Below are positions 28,296 through 38,649 of a stretch of DNA of 64,000 bases, piece after piece. How positions within the stretch are numbered: the stretch's first letter is position 1; every line of letters begins with the position of its first letter. The translations under genes were made by a program, and so were the position numbers. The notes below the pieces were generated by a model. It saw nothing but the letters and a program-made list of their open reading frames with translations. It was not told where the DNA came from and did no database searches. This stretch comes from Stentor roeselii (taxonomy: Eukaryota > Ciliophora > Heterotrichea > Heterotrichida > Stentoridae): positions 1 through 64,000 of the forward strand of contig RSEH01000195.1 in assembly GCA_006503475.1 (NCBI GenBank), in the 5' to 3' direction.

Positions 28296-29240
28296 ATGGA
28301 CAACTTCTTATTCGAAGTGATCGAAGCCCCGTTACCTAGAAAAAAAATCGAACTTGACCTTCTTGCACGTCATAAAAAACTGCAACAAAAGATCGACGCA
28401 TTAAAAGTGCTAAGATTAAAAGAAGAGTTAAAAAATAACACCTCGATTCCAACGATAAACCCGACATCTCGTAAGATAGCAAACAAGTCACTTCTCACTT
28501 CATCTTCCCGTATGACAAGAACCATGCAAATCTTATCAACGTCTCGTTTTCTTCCAAGACAAGTCTCAATAAACCTCGACTCTTTAAAATTTGATTCTTC
28601 TTCGAATGATTCAAAGCCTTTCGTCCAATCCTATCGCTTCACAGACGGCGCTTCACCCATGATCGACTTGATAACTTTTCCATCACTCGAAGTGAACCAA
28701 GAGCAGTTTTTTCCTTCCGACATTTTAAAAAGAAACGCGTTGCTTTCTTCTTTAAGAGCCGAGGTCTTTTCCCGAGGATTCTTGAAAGACCCAGAAGAGC
28801 CAAAAGAAGCTTCTTTTTCAGGAATCCATGAAAGAGGCCTGGCCTGGCAACAGAAAAAAAACGCGAGACTTGCTGAGCTTCGATTGAAAAAAGAAGAAAA
28901 AGGACTTTCAGGTTGCACTTTTAAACCTGAAGTAAAAAGTCCTCAGTTCACAGTAAATAAATCTTTACGAACAGCGTCTTCAGACTGTTCATATCTCCAG
29001 ATTTTCCGGAAAAAACAAGCTTTTCAAGGAAAATCCCGCAGCGAGAGGAATTTTTCACAAGAGACTAAAGCGTGCACAGCGGTTCACTCAGCTCGAATCA
29101 GCATTCATTTAAATTCTGAATCTCCGAAGTACAACTCACTTTGCCCTGTTAGTTTCCCTTTGTCCATCTCAAACGGCTTACGGTTGCTGAAGAGGTTTTC
29201 AAGTAAAAAGTCTCAGAGATTAGCTAAGGCTTTAAATTAA
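28296..29240 (+). CDS. Cytoskeleton-type basic protein
   Basis: 314 residues from the ATG at 28296 (MDNFLFEVIEAPLPRKK). An upstream ATG at 28218 in the same frame would add 26 Ile/Asn/Thr-rich residues and is less likely. Motifs such as IPTINPTSRKIANKS and LSGCTFKPEV resemble short repeats (TFxPxIN..SR, CTFKPE) seen in many ciliary and cytoskeletal proteins of protists. This suggests microtubule or centriole association but does not prove it. No membrane segment. Its last 17 nt overlap the 3' coding end of the convergent minus-strand gene. Confidence 0.65.
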   Translation: MDNFLFEVIEAPLPRKKIELDLLARHKKLQQKIDALKVLRLKEELKNNTSIPTINPTSRKIANKSLLTSSSRMTRTMQILSTSRFLPRQVSINLDSLKFDSSSNDSKPFVQSYRFTDGASPMIDLITFPSLEVNQEQFFPSDILKRNALLSSLRAEVFSRGFLKDPEEPKEASFSGIHERGLAWQQKKNARLAELRLKKEEKGLSGCTFKPEVKSPQFTVNKSLRTASSDCSYLQIFRKKQAFQGKSRSERNFSQETKACTAVHSARISIHLNSESPKYNSLCPVSFPLSISNGLRLLKRFSSKKSQRLAKALN

Positions 29241-29682
29241 TTTCTTTCTCAATCGCGTCGTTGACGTCATCATCATCTGATAAGTGACTTCCATTAACAA
29301 TCTGAACCATTGGACCTAGTTCATTTGACATCTCCTCGAAAAGCTTTTGAGTTTTTTCCTCGTGGTCCTGAATGTTTTTTACAGATTTTTTAGAGGATTC
29401 TGATTTAGAAATCAAAGTTTTTAAGTAAGATAGTTCAGATTCGTATTGTTCGACGAGTTTTCTCTTTGTCTCGCGCTCGCGCTCGAGTTCTTTTTTTAGA
29501 TAAGAAGTGTCTTTTGGCTCTTCTCGGTAGAGTGACACGTCTTTTTTGTTTTCTAACTCGTCTGTTGCGAGTTCTTCGTATTTCTTCGGGTTGTTCAGGG
29601 ACTGGACATGTTTTCCGTAGAGGTAACTGAGACCTCCTGTGAGAAAAACGAAGATTATCCAGAGCAATGTGCTGTTTTCCAT
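29224..29682 (-). CDS. Small N-terminally anchored coiled-coil protein
   Basis: 152 residues. MENSTLLWIIFVFLTGGLSYLYG is a signal-anchor, followed by a charged helical region of about 90 residues with heptad-like spacing (LKKELERERETKRKLVEQYE) and an acidic end (SDDDDVND). It is probably a tail-out membrane tether. No family recognised. Its stop codon (TAG, 29224-29226) lies inside the last codons of the plus-strand gene. The TLC-domain gene lies 27 nt upstream in the same direction. Confidence 0.65.
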   Translation of the reverse strand: MENSTLLWIIFVFLTGGLSYLYGKHVQSLNNPKKYEELATDELENKKDVSLYREEPKDTSYLKKELERERETKRKLVEQYESELSYLKTLISKSESSKKSVKNIQDHEEKTQKLFEEMSNELGPMVQIVNGSHLSDDDDVNDAIEKEINLKP

Positions 29683-29709
29683 GATTTATTGCAATTTTAA
29701 GAGTGATTT

Positions 29710-30561
29710 TTAGAGGAAGGTGAAAGACCCTGCTCGAAGATGAAATTTTCCTGTGTTAAACAATGAGTGGAATAAAAGTGGAAAGGCTAAAGCCCAGAAA
29801 AAGCAGAAAATCACGAAAAAGGTCTTGTTTCTTGATAAAAAAACTGTCAAGATCTTTAAAGGTTCCAGTTGGAGCTTTTTATTCATCGTTGCGAGAACCT
29901 TCGCCACCCAGACTAGGCCAACAGCATAAGTGGAAGACATGGTCAGTATTACAGTCAAAGGCATTTCTGATGCCCAGATGTTGAAATTTACCCAAGTTAT
30001 AAATACAGCTCGAAACAATACAAAAAGATAGGCAAAAGCATTCTCAGTGACTTTATAAAGCCAGGTGTTGGATTTTCCTTGCATTGATAAGATTTTGTTC
30101 ACCTTCAGCAGAGGATTTGTCCCTTCTGTTAAGATGATGCAAACTAATTGATTTTTACTGGTAGCTGAAGAGCCTCCGATGTCAGAGACAGTCATGACAG
30201 TGGCTCCCAAAACAACAAGAACATGATGAGCTCGCATAGACCAATCATGAAATCCGAAGACTTCAGCATAAAAAAAATCATAAATCAAATATCCAATAGT
30301 GTTCTAAGTACCTTTCACCGACAAGAGGAAAACATGTAAACTGTTAGTCTTCGCATTATAGTCCACTCCTCCTTCAAAGCAATACAACCCGAAGCTAAAA
30401 CCCGTTGCAAGACTCGCATGAAGTAAAGAAACATGCTGCCCGACGTAGTTCCACCCATCAACCCTCGACATTCCATTCGGTATTTTTAACACCCAGGCGA
30501 TACCGGCTGAGCTACCCAGATAAAACAGTAAAAACAGTGAAATAACTGCAAAACTCTCCAT
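29710..30561 (-). CDS. TLC-domain multipass membrane protein, two exons
   Basis: 278 residues from exons 30561-30319 and 30303-29710, spliced so that HVFLLS joins NTIGYLIYDFFYAEVFGF. About six or seven transmembrane helices. The TLC (TRAM/LAG1/CLN8) signature is present: the GYLIYD motif, then FHDWSMRAHHVLVVLG with the paired His, and later helices through FPLLFHSLF. It resembles the TLCD/TMEM56 branch rather than ceramide synthases, because the LAG1 catalytic HxxH stretch and a Hox-like domain are absent. Members act in ER or plasma-membrane lipid composition. Its start codon is only 17 nt from the start of a divergent small gene. Confidence 0.75.
30304..30318 (-). other. 15-nt intron in the TLC-domain gene
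   Basis: Coding-strand GTGAAAGGTACTTAG, with an A at position 10 as a likely branch point and TAG acceptor. Retaining it gives an immediate in-frame TAG. Removing it fuses the two TLC halves in frame. Length and layout match known heterotrich introns. Confidence 0.85.
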
Positions 30562-30578
30562 TTATCCATCCTAATAAA

Positions 30579-30785
30579 ATGAATTCGTTATCAGATCTCA
30601 ACTCTCTCCTGCTCACGAAATTTCCTCCAGGTATCAAAATAATCCTTTCACAATTGCCATTTCCCGAATACTCCCTTCTTCTCTCTTTTTTTCTCTCCAT
30701 CCTCGGACTGATCCTTCTCATCTCAGCTCTTCGATACTCGCCAGGAAGACACATTCCTGAAGGACTAAAAAAGAAAAAAGCTTAG
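30579..30785 (+). CDS. Small tail-anchored-type membrane protein
   Basis: 68 residues. One hydrophobic helix (about 31-51, YSLLLSFFLSILGLILLIS) is followed by a short basic end with KKKKA. A lysine-rich C-terminus of this type can be an ER-retrieval or tail-anchor signal. No homologue recognised. The gene sits between two well-supported genes, with its ATG 17 nt from the divergent TLC start and its stop 9 nt before the eIF3c start. The tight fit leaves little room for its own promoter, so it could also be an upstream open frame of the eIF3c transcript. Confidence 0.5.
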   Translation: MNSLSDLNSLLLTKFPPGIKIILSQLPFPEYSLLLSFFLSILGLILLISALRYSPGRHIPEGLKKKKA

Positions 30786-30794
30786 GTAATAAAA

Positions 30795-33272
30795 ATGGCT
30801 TCGCGTTTTCAACTCGTGGATTCCGAAGAGTCTGAGTACTCAGAAGAAGAGTCAGACGAAAGGCAACGCATTGAAGACCGACGCCAGTTGTTCGACGACA
30901 GCTCTGACGATGAGGAAGAAACTCGAGTGGTTAAAACACAGAAGGAAAAAAGATGGGAAGTCCTTCAAGGTCATTGTGCGAAAATCAAGAACAAGCTTAA
31001 AATTTTAGATTATATTGGAACTGTCAATGAGTATGAAGAGCTACTTAAACAAATTGCGAAGTCGGAAAATGTCATTCATGCTGAAGGACTTCCTGTGTTT
31101 TGTGCCAGGACTTTTGTTAGACTTGAAGATGCTGTTAACTCAGTCACTAAAGAGGCTCAGAAGAAGATGAATACTAATAATGCAAAGTCTTTCACTAAAC
31201 TTAAAATTCAACTTAAGAAGAATCGTCCTCAGTTTGAAGAAAAAATTAATGCTTTTAGAGCCAATCCTGTTGAAAGTGAAGTCAGTGATCAGGAAAGTGT
31301 CGAGGCTGAAGATGAGAAGAAGGTTAAGAAAAATAATAAGAAAAGTGAAAGTGAGGAGGATGAAGAGGAGGAAGGGTCTGAAGAGGAAGAGGATGATAGT
31401 GAAGAATGGGGAGAAGGCAGTGATGATGATGATGATGACAGTGAAATTGACGAGGAAAGGGAAGAAGAAAGAAGTAGACCAGTTGATCCTCAAGAACGAA
31501 GAAGATTCTGGGAAATCAAAGATAAACCTGAAAAAAAGATCGAAAAAAAAGAAGGTGAAGATGCAAGCAAAAAGCCTAAAGGACCTATTAAAGAAGGTAA
31601 AAAGATAGACGTGAAAGAAGTAAAAAAAGAAGTCTTCACCACAGAAAGCATCTCAGCGAAAATCAAGGAAATCCAGGAAAAAAGAGTAAAAAAAGTAACA
31701 AATTCCGAACTTTTCATCCCGGAGTTAAAAACTCTTCTGACTCACTGCAAAGACTCAGAACTAACCCTTCAGATCTTAAACCTGCTGGTTTTAATCGAGT
31801 TCGAAACAGCGAAAGACACGATTTCAGTGATAATGCCAAGAGAAACCTGGCTTTCAATAGTAGACTACATGCACCAGATCCTAACGATTTACATTCCAAA
31901 GTATCCAGTTCCTGAAGACTTAGACGAGACAAGACGTTCAATAATCCTGTCGATGTCTCTTCGAGTAGAGCGTCTTTCAAGTGAGTTGACAAAAGCATTT
32001 AAAAGCTTAGACACGAAATCTGTTCAATACAGTCAACGTCTTTTAGACAACATCCAACTAAGCAAGTTAATAAAACACGCTTATTCCTTCCTTGAGTCAA
32101 TAAAAGACAGTCAAAAACTATCAAAACTAGCAGAGTTAAGTATTTACCAAATTCACTACATCCACGACGACATCCTCCAAGAAATGAGAGAAAAATCAAA
32201 AAATCACTCAAGTGACTTATTCTACTCAGTAACCGATTCCCAGAAGTACGTGAACGACATGGCTGAAATCGTCTTCAATCATGGAGAACCCACTCAAAAA
32301 ATCATCACTGCCCTCATGGTCAGTTTTCATCATGCCTTACACGGACGGTATGAACAAGCCAAGCAACTTTTCCTACAAGCAAACACTTCCACTTGTCAAA
32401 GTGACTTAGCAGTACAGGTCTTTACAAATCGAGTCGTGGTGCAAATCGGTCTCGCTGCTTTTTACAATGGAAAAGTCGCTGAAGCCTTCAACAGTTTAAA
32501 TGAAATCGTCTCCACTCATCGACTGAAAGAACTTCTTGCACAGACTCTCAGTGCCAATAAAGACAAGTCAACAATTCATGAAGACCGAAAACGGGCAATT
32601 CCGTATCACATGCATATAAACACTGACGTTGTTGAAACTGTTTACTTTATCTGTGCAATGATCCTTGATGTGCCTAAAATGGTCATGAACCCTGAAGACC
32701 CTGATAAATTCACTCTTTCTAAGTACTTCAAAAAACTTCTTAGCTTTCATGAACGGCAAGCTTCTTCTGGACTTACTGAAAGTTTCAGGGAGTTCATCAT
32801 TATGGCAACGCAGAAATTGAGAAGAGGGTATTGGAAGGAAGCTTTTGATATTCTGGAAAATCTTTATACTTGGAAACATGTGCCTAGAGCTCAGAGTGTC
32901 AAACTTTTAATGCTGGAAAATATGAAAAAAGCAGGAATGATCACGTTTTTAGTCACTTATGGAGATTTGTATGAAAACTTCTCTAAACAACAGCTTAGTG
33001 AAAAGTTTGGACTTGAGAAGAAAGAGGTTGTTAAGGTCATTAATCCTCTTATTTTGAATGGAGAAATCATGGCTTTTTGGGATGGAGACTTCTTGAATCT
33101 TAAAGTTCCTGCTGGGAATAAAAATGACTTTGGAAGTGATAAGAAAGATAAAATTGCTGCTGGGGAACATAATGAACTGATTAATGACTTCGCTCAGTTT
33201 TTGCAAAAATTTGGAGATGGGTTCAAGGTTGTTGCAAATAAAAAGAAAAAGACTTTGAGGAGGTTAGCCTAG
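30795..33272 (+). CDS. EIF3C: Translation initiation factor eIF3 subunit C
   Basis: 825 residues. N-terminal serine/acidic tract, then the family start ETRVVKTQKEKRWEVLQG and KIKNKLKILDYIGTVNEYEELLKQI. Residues about 165-260 form a Glu/Asp/Lys linker, longer than usual. The helical repeats follow, and the PCI/winged-helix end is at about 640-770 (FREFIIMATQKLRRGYWKEA, then LYENFSKQQLSEKFGLEKKE and LNGEIMAFWDGD). It builds the core of eIF3 on the 40S subunit and links it to eIF1 and eIF5. Codon choice switches between T/G-rich and A/C-rich blocks within the gene (around 31600). Nearly full length for the family. Confidence 0.93.
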   Translation: MASRFQLVDSEESEYSEEESDERQRIEDRRQLFDDSSDDEEETRVVKTQKEKRWEVLQGHCAKIKNKLKILDYIGTVNEYEELLKQIAKSENVIHAEGLPVFCARTFVRLEDAVNSVTKEAQKKMNTNNAKSFTKLKIQLKKNRPQFEEKINAFRANPVESEVSDQESVEAEDEKKVKKNNKKSESEEDEEEEGSEEEEDDSEEWGEGSDDDDDDSEIDEEREEERSRPVDPQERRRFWEIKDKPEKKIEKKEGEDASKKPKGPIKEGKKIDVKEVKKEVFTTESISAKIKEIQEKRVKKVTNSELFIPELKTLLTHCKDSELTLQILNLLVLIEFETAKDTISVIMPRETWLSIVDYMHQILTIYIPKYPVPEDLDETRRSIILSMSLRVERLSSELTKAFKSLDTKSVQYSQRLLDNIQLSKLIKHAYSFLESIKDSQKLSKLAELSIYQIHYIHDDILQEMREKSKNHSSDLFYSVTDSQKYVNDMAEIVFNHGEPTQKIITALMVSFHHALHGRYEQAKQLFLQANTSTCQSDLAVQVFTNRVVVQIGLAAFYNGKVAEAFNSLNEIVSTHRLKELLAQTLSANKDKSTIHEDRKRAIPYHMHINTDVVETVYFICAMILDVPKMVMNPEDPDKFTLSKYFKKLLSFHERQASSGLTESFREFIIMATQKLRRGYWKEAFDILENLYTWKHVPRAQSVKLLMLENMKKAGMITFLVTYGDLYENFSKQQLSEKFGLEKKEVVKVINPLILNGEIMAFWDGDFLNLKVPAGNKNDFGSDKKDKIAAGEHNELINDFAQFLQKFGDGFKVVANKKKKTLRRLA

Positions 33273-33491
33273 AATAATAGATGATTATGGCTTGAGGTTT
33301 TTTTTTGGGTTTTTTTTTGGTGATTTGATTAAATGATTTAAAATTTGGGTGTTATCTTAGAATTATTTTTCTTTATCAGTTGATTTATCAAATGTAGACA
33401 TGATGCTAATTTTGATAAAAGAATAATATTTTATTTTGGATATGGAGTTGGTAGATAATGCGAGAGACTGATAAAGATCTAATACATAAAA

Positions 33492-35939
33492 ATGATCATT
33501 ACATCTACCCAAATTCTTTACCTAACATCAATCGCACTAACAGTAATGAGTCTAAAACCGAACTCCAAGTGTTCCGAATGTTATTCTCAACGACCAGACG
33601 ATTTCCTCCTCTGTGCAAAGAATCACTGTAAATCTGAAATCCTCTCAAAAGAAATCTTATCTTCCCACAAAAGTCTTCATTCCAGCAACTGTGATCTCTG
33701 CATAAAAAACTCAAAAGAAGCTTACTCCTTATGCATTCTTCTAAACTGTTCATCAGAAATCACATCAAAAGCCTTAGATTTATCAATAGTCCATCCTTGG
33801 CAACTGATCCACATGTTCCCGACAGAAATCTCCTCATGTAAGACCTGTCTTGAGACAATGCAATCAAAAGATGCCCTTGTTTCATGTTCTTTCTTTTCAT
33901 GCAAAATTCAAAAGTCATCAATTCTGGCGAAGTCTAAAACTCTTGAAACCAGTTGTAAGTCTTGTGAAGGTCTCGAAGGACAAGACTTTAAAAACTGCGC
34001 ATTTTTGTATTGCCGAAAAGAAACTGCTCAGGTGTTAATTGACGACTACGGCACTGTGAGTCCTTTATCAGATCAATGTATAAACTACTGTTACAGAAAA
34101 ACACTAAAAGATTCATCTGACTACTTCGAATGTCATGCTGAACTTTGTGGAAATTCTAAAAATGTGATTGAAATGATGAAAGAATTAAAATTTTCTAAAA
34201 ATTCTAAATGTGAGGACTGTCAAGTCCTATTCAATGGTCCTTCTTTAAGCACTTGTCAGTCAGTTTTTTGCAACTTTCCTCAATTTTCCAGTTTACATGA
34301 AAAGAAATTGAAAATTTTCGCAGTTTTTCCGAAATTTTACTCGAAATGTGCGGCTTGTTCTGGGTTTTCAGAGCAGTCGTTGAAAGTTTGTATTGCTAGA
34401 AATTGTGGAAAGGAATTTCAAGGTTTTTTTAATGACCGGCTGGCGACTCTGGATGATTTTTGCGACTTTCCTTGTGAGGATATGTTTAGAAAAGGGTTTT
34501 TTAGCTTTTTAGATCTGTTTGAATGCTTGATTAAAGAATGTGAAAAGGAAATGTTAGAGGTTTATGATGCTCAATTCGCTTCTCGAGTAGATGAACAGTT
34601 TTACTGTTCTCACTGTCACTCGAAGCAAGGGTTTTATGATTTAGAGGATGGAGACTTATCTTGCGCATTTTGTTATAAAGACGTGTTGGATTCGAATTTA
34701 ATGAACAAAAAACTCAGTTTTAAAGATTTTAATAAATTTGAAGAAAATGAGGATGAAATAGTTGAATTTTTAAGAAATTTTAGAACAAAGAAAGAATTCA
34801 ATCTTGTGTTTTTTTATATTTTCAATGATCCGACTGTTCTACTCGTAAAAAAATTTGATCTTTTGGATGGTGACAAGAAAAGAGATATTTCTGGGTTCAT
34901 TTACAGAAATTTAGAACTCAATCAGAAGAATGAATTTGCAATATGTGAACCATGCAAAAAATACAAAGGAAAAGAATTTTATGCTTGCTTTAACTGGTTT
35001 TGTCAGGGATTTGATAGTAAACTTGTGAAAGATGAATGCTGTAAGAGGTATTCACTGGTTCATCCTGGTAATCAGAAGAACTTTTTAGATGCTGTGATTA
35101 AAAACTGCCGAATTAGTGCATATGAAGCAAAATTTAACATGATCAGGCACTATAATATTCATAACCTCGCAACTTCTATGGACCAAACAACTAAAAATCT
35201 ACTCTGTGGTATAAATCTCAACAAAAAACCTCTAAATCTTTGCAGCCAAACGTCATCAATCTCAAAACCATCAAATCAAACCCTAAAATCAAAAGAATCC
35301 TGCAGATCTCTCTGCTTTTACGAGTCTTTCGGTCTATTTAACCAGTTCTTTAGAGACTGCACTAAAAAATGCTCAAAAAAAGTGATCCAATCCAACAAAA
35401 AAGATTTCTGTGACAAATGTTGGGATGATTACGACAAAAAAATCATGTCAAATGACGATTTTCTAGAATTTACCAAGTTTTATTGCAGAAGCCAAATTGA
35501 AGGACTTTCAGCTAGTCTTTTAAATAAAGAACAAAAAATGGAAAATTGTGATTCTTGCTTAAAATTCAATGAAGAAGATTTGATTTTAGAATGCGTTCAA
35601 AAGTACTGCTCCCAAGAAATAACAATTGAAAAGTTGGCATTTCTAAAAAATTCATATGAAAATCATACATTTTGCAGTAAATGTTTGAATTTTAAAAATG
35701 AAACTGAAGAAAAATTGAATTCAAGTAGGTTTCATCGTTGTCTTCAGCAGTTCTGTGCTTTGGAAATAATGCGAAACTTTAAAGAATTTAAAACAAGCAA
35801 AGTAATTTCATCTGGTAAGTCATTTCTTGTATTTATTTTTAGTGTATCTTTGACCCTGGTGATTTTTTTAATATATTTTTCATTGAAGAAAGTAAAAAAA
35901 TCTAATGATTCTCTTTTAGAAAAGCCTTTGATTAGTTAA
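33492..35939 (+). CDS. Repeat-cysteine type I membrane protein
   Basis: 815 residues with a signal peptide (about 1-20) and a C-terminal transmembrane helix (about 780-802), then a short basic tail. The ectodomain is built from about 14 copies of a degenerate module CxxC-x(8-20)-C-x(3-4)-C, for example SKCSECYSQRPDDFLLCAKN, SNCDLCIKNSKEAYSLCILL, SKCAACSGFSEQSLKVCIAR and ENCDSCLKFNEEDLILECVQ, each ending near a hydrophobic or acidic helix. Four cysteines per module suggest two disulfides or a small helical hairpin. I do not recognise this as EGF, furin-like or saposin. Function unknown; a surface or secretory-pathway protein is the safe statement. Confidence 0.75.
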   Translation: MIITSTQILYLTSIALTVMSLKPNSKCSECYSQRPDDFLLCAKNHCKSEILSKEILSSHKSLHSSNCDLCIKNSKEAYSLCILLNCSSEITSKALDLSIVHPWQLIHMFPTEISSCKTCLETMQSKDALVSCSFFSCKIQKSSILAKSKTLETSCKSCEGLEGQDFKNCAFLYCRKETAQVLIDDYGTVSPLSDQCINYCYRKTLKDSSDYFECHAELCGNSKNVIEMMKELKFSKNSKCEDCQVLFNGPSLSTCQSVFCNFPQFSSLHEKKLKIFAVFPKFYSKCAACSGFSEQSLKVCIARNCGKEFQGFFNDRLATLDDFCDFPCEDMFRKGFFSFLDLFECLIKECEKEMLEVYDAQFASRVDEQFYCSHCHSKQGFYDLEDGDLSCAFCYKDVLDSNLMNKKLSFKDFNKFEENEDEIVEFLRNFRTKKEFNLVFFYIFNDPTVLLVKKFDLLDGDKKRDISGFIYRNLELNQKNEFAICEPCKKYKGKEFYACFNWFCQGFDSKLVKDECCKRYSLVHPGNQKNFLDAVIKNCRISAYEAKFNMIRHYNIHNLATSMDQTTKNLLCGINLNKKPLNLCSQTSSISKPSNQTLKSKESCRSLCFYESFGLFNQFFRDCTKKCSKKVIQSNKKDFCDKCWDDYDKKIMSNDDFLEFTKFYCRSQIEGLSASLLNKEQKMENCDSCLKFNEEDLILECVQKYCSQEITIEKLAFLKNSYENHTFCSKCLNFKNETEEKLNSSRFHRCLQQFCALEIMRNFKEFKTSKVISSGKSFLVFIFSVSLTLVIFLIYFSLKKVKKSNDSLLEKPLIS

Positions 35940-38649
35940 TAATTTTAAAATCCATCTTGCAGTTCTTTGAAGAAAGTTTTCAGAGTTTTTATCTCAGGAA
36001 GAAATAAAATAGTAAACTTTTTTAGAGTTTTCATTGATTTCTACTTTCATGCAATTGTTTACTTTTCATGATATCACTCAAATATTTATCTCAATATTAA
36101 TTTTTGTTTATAATTAGCTTTATTTTAATTTCTGTATATAGTCTTATTATAGTTCAAGGTACGCTTCAAGTCAACCTAACTCTTTATAAATCTCTGACCA
36201 TGATATCGATCCTTGAATCTGTGCATTCAATATGTTATCTGCGATCCAAGTTTTTTCCTAAAAAATGACTCTATAGCACAACAGGTTTAGAGTAATTTAA
36301 ACTGTTTAACTTTTTAATTCTGAGAAATTTCTTCAATAATTTTCATTTTACCCAATAATATAAACAATAAAAGCTATTCTTTGGGTCTCTTAATCTTTTA
36401 TCAAAGCTTTGCTACATTTCAATATAAAATCTGATCCCCTTCGTACTCCGCTAAAAAATCTTACATTTAAAATCAATTGAATTCGAAGTAATTATAAAAA
36501 GTCAACATTTTTCAAAAGATTTTCAAAAAAAGTTGAAATTAGAGAAATTTTTTAATTGTAATTAAAAAAACTGTCATTCAAATACTAAATCCGCGAGTTT
36601 GATTGATTTTCTTGAAGATTTATAAGTACTTTATAATAATTAAAGTTAGCTATGATCAAGAATGTCTTGCAATTCGTTTGAGATCTGACGATTTATGGAA
36701 TAAATTGAATAACCGCTTTGTTTTCGGTTGAGCCGCTTGAATAGTTTTTCCTATATTCAGATTTCAAATTGTGAAGAGGATTAAGGATCTTAAGTGAGAA
36801 CCGCAGTTATTTATTTTATAAAAACTCACTATATGTCAAAAGATCGCTTCTTGAGCTCTTTCGTTTGTTGCGATGAGAATTTGAGACAAAGCGCTGAAAA
36901 ATCATAGAAATTAGTTAAGATGATCTAGGCTATCTAATTTTTATTTTTTCTGATTTATTAGATTTGTATATTCGACCTGCTCTGAGAAAAAATCTTCATA
37001 TTCTACTTTTCTTAGATGCAAATTTCAAATTAAGGTAGTCGCATATACTTAAATATGACTATAGTTATTGATTGATAAAATTTATTTTCAGTATATTTAC
37101 TTTGGAGAGGCTCAAAGAAGATATATGATCCATGAAACAATCAAGATTAATGTTTTAAGAACTGTTTTTATACTAATCTGCAGTGGATTACAAAAAATAA
37201 TATCCAGTTATATCAGTGACTCTAAATGATACTTCAGGTACAATTAAATAAACTCAAGTTTTAGAAAAGTTCCTGAGTTACTCGAACTTGCAATTTAGCA
37301 CATCACTATCTTACAAAATCAGATTTATGCTCTAAAATAGAGAGATTTTTAAATAAATACTTAACAGTTACTAATGTCCTAACAAAGCGCGACATTGGAT
37401 CACTCTATGTATAATGATTAAAAACTATATATAACTTTCATAGAAAAAAGTTATTGTTCTTATCGATGAATATTATAAACTACTAAGAATTTATTGTAAA
37501 AAATACTGAACAATATAAGGGTAATCCTTTCATGTTACAAAACAATAAAAAAGCGGAATGACAAAAAAATTAAATTTAAATAATCTTCAAGAATAAGTGG
37601 TTCCTGAACCACTTTAACAAATATTAGATTCACAATTTTTACTTGAGTATGCACTTAAGATTCACTCAAGAAGAAGCTGATGATCTAATGAATTATTATT
37701 AGAAATTGAATCATAACTAAAAATATAAAACATAAATTATGTAATGCACAATAATTAATAATTTTATGGTAAAGATATATAATCGTGTATCTATTGGTAG
37801 ATGTTTGGATTAAATTAAGAGACAAAATATAAATTTTAATTAAGTATAAATTTACGACAAGCTTAACAAGTAATAAATTTAAACACTTTTCGAAATATCA
37901 GGAAGATGAATAATCTAAGATTTTTTTAGAATTAGTAAGATGACTAATCTAAAATTTTTATTAAATGTTTATTGAGTTTGAACCTTCAGCAAAGTATTTA
38001 TATTAGTATGCATTTTTAGATGAAATTACATTTTTCAGTTATTATAGCTGATTATATCTCTCAAAGATTCGTGATGATATTGAAAAAATTAAAAATAAAC
38101 GAGTATAAATACTTTTAATCATCATTGAATCCAATATGGTTAAAAGTAAGTTTAAGCAAAGATAAACGAAATCTGATTTGATTGAAGATCCAGATACTAA
38201 AGATTTGCATACAGAAATAACTCTGAAGATCCTGAATTTGATGATTTTATCGAGTTTGAATGGCGAATTTTTGATTAAGTGAAAATTCGAGAGTATCCTG
38301 TCTTAAAACAGCTAACTAGATAAGATATAAATTTTAAAAATCCAGTTCGGAAAATATACCCGATATACAATTTTCAATAATATCTATTATAATTGAGCGT
38401 ATATTAAAATAATTTATTTAAAAAATTCTCAAAGGAATAGTTGGAAAAATAAAACCCTCAAATTACATTTCTATTCAGAATAAATTTCAAAACCACATAA
38501 ATTTCTGAAATTCATTCAATCATAAAAAAATCCAAGTTTAAATATCTTAAAACTAAGCAGTAAATCCTTAAATACCTTATTTTTCAACTTTAAAAAAACT
38601 TAAATCCTAAATCAATCAGCCTATCCAAACTTATGAAAATTCCATAAAT
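35940..38649. other. Long gene-free stretch, 2.7 kb
   Basis: Strongly AT-rich, with no frame longer than about 40 codons that looks coding. Around 38150-38280 there are acidic protein-like scraps in more than one frame, perhaps the last traces of a dead gene. The inverted repeat at 37595-37614 is the only tidy structure seen. No tRNA or rRNA recognised. Confidence 0.5.
37595..37614. repeat. Perfect inverted repeat
   Basis: AAGTGGTTC, a CT spacer, then GAACCACTT: nine paired bases. It sits alone in AT-rich DNA. It might be a hairpin or a binding site; nothing nearby supports a role. Confidence 0.6.

Noticed and set aside
30512-30754. 80-codon minus-strand open frame
   Set aside because: It overlaps the TLC gene start and the small plus-strand gene, and looks like a shadow.
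35940-38649. A hidden multi-exon gene in the long gap
   Set aside because: No run of coding-like segments joined by 15-nt GT-AG introns could be found.
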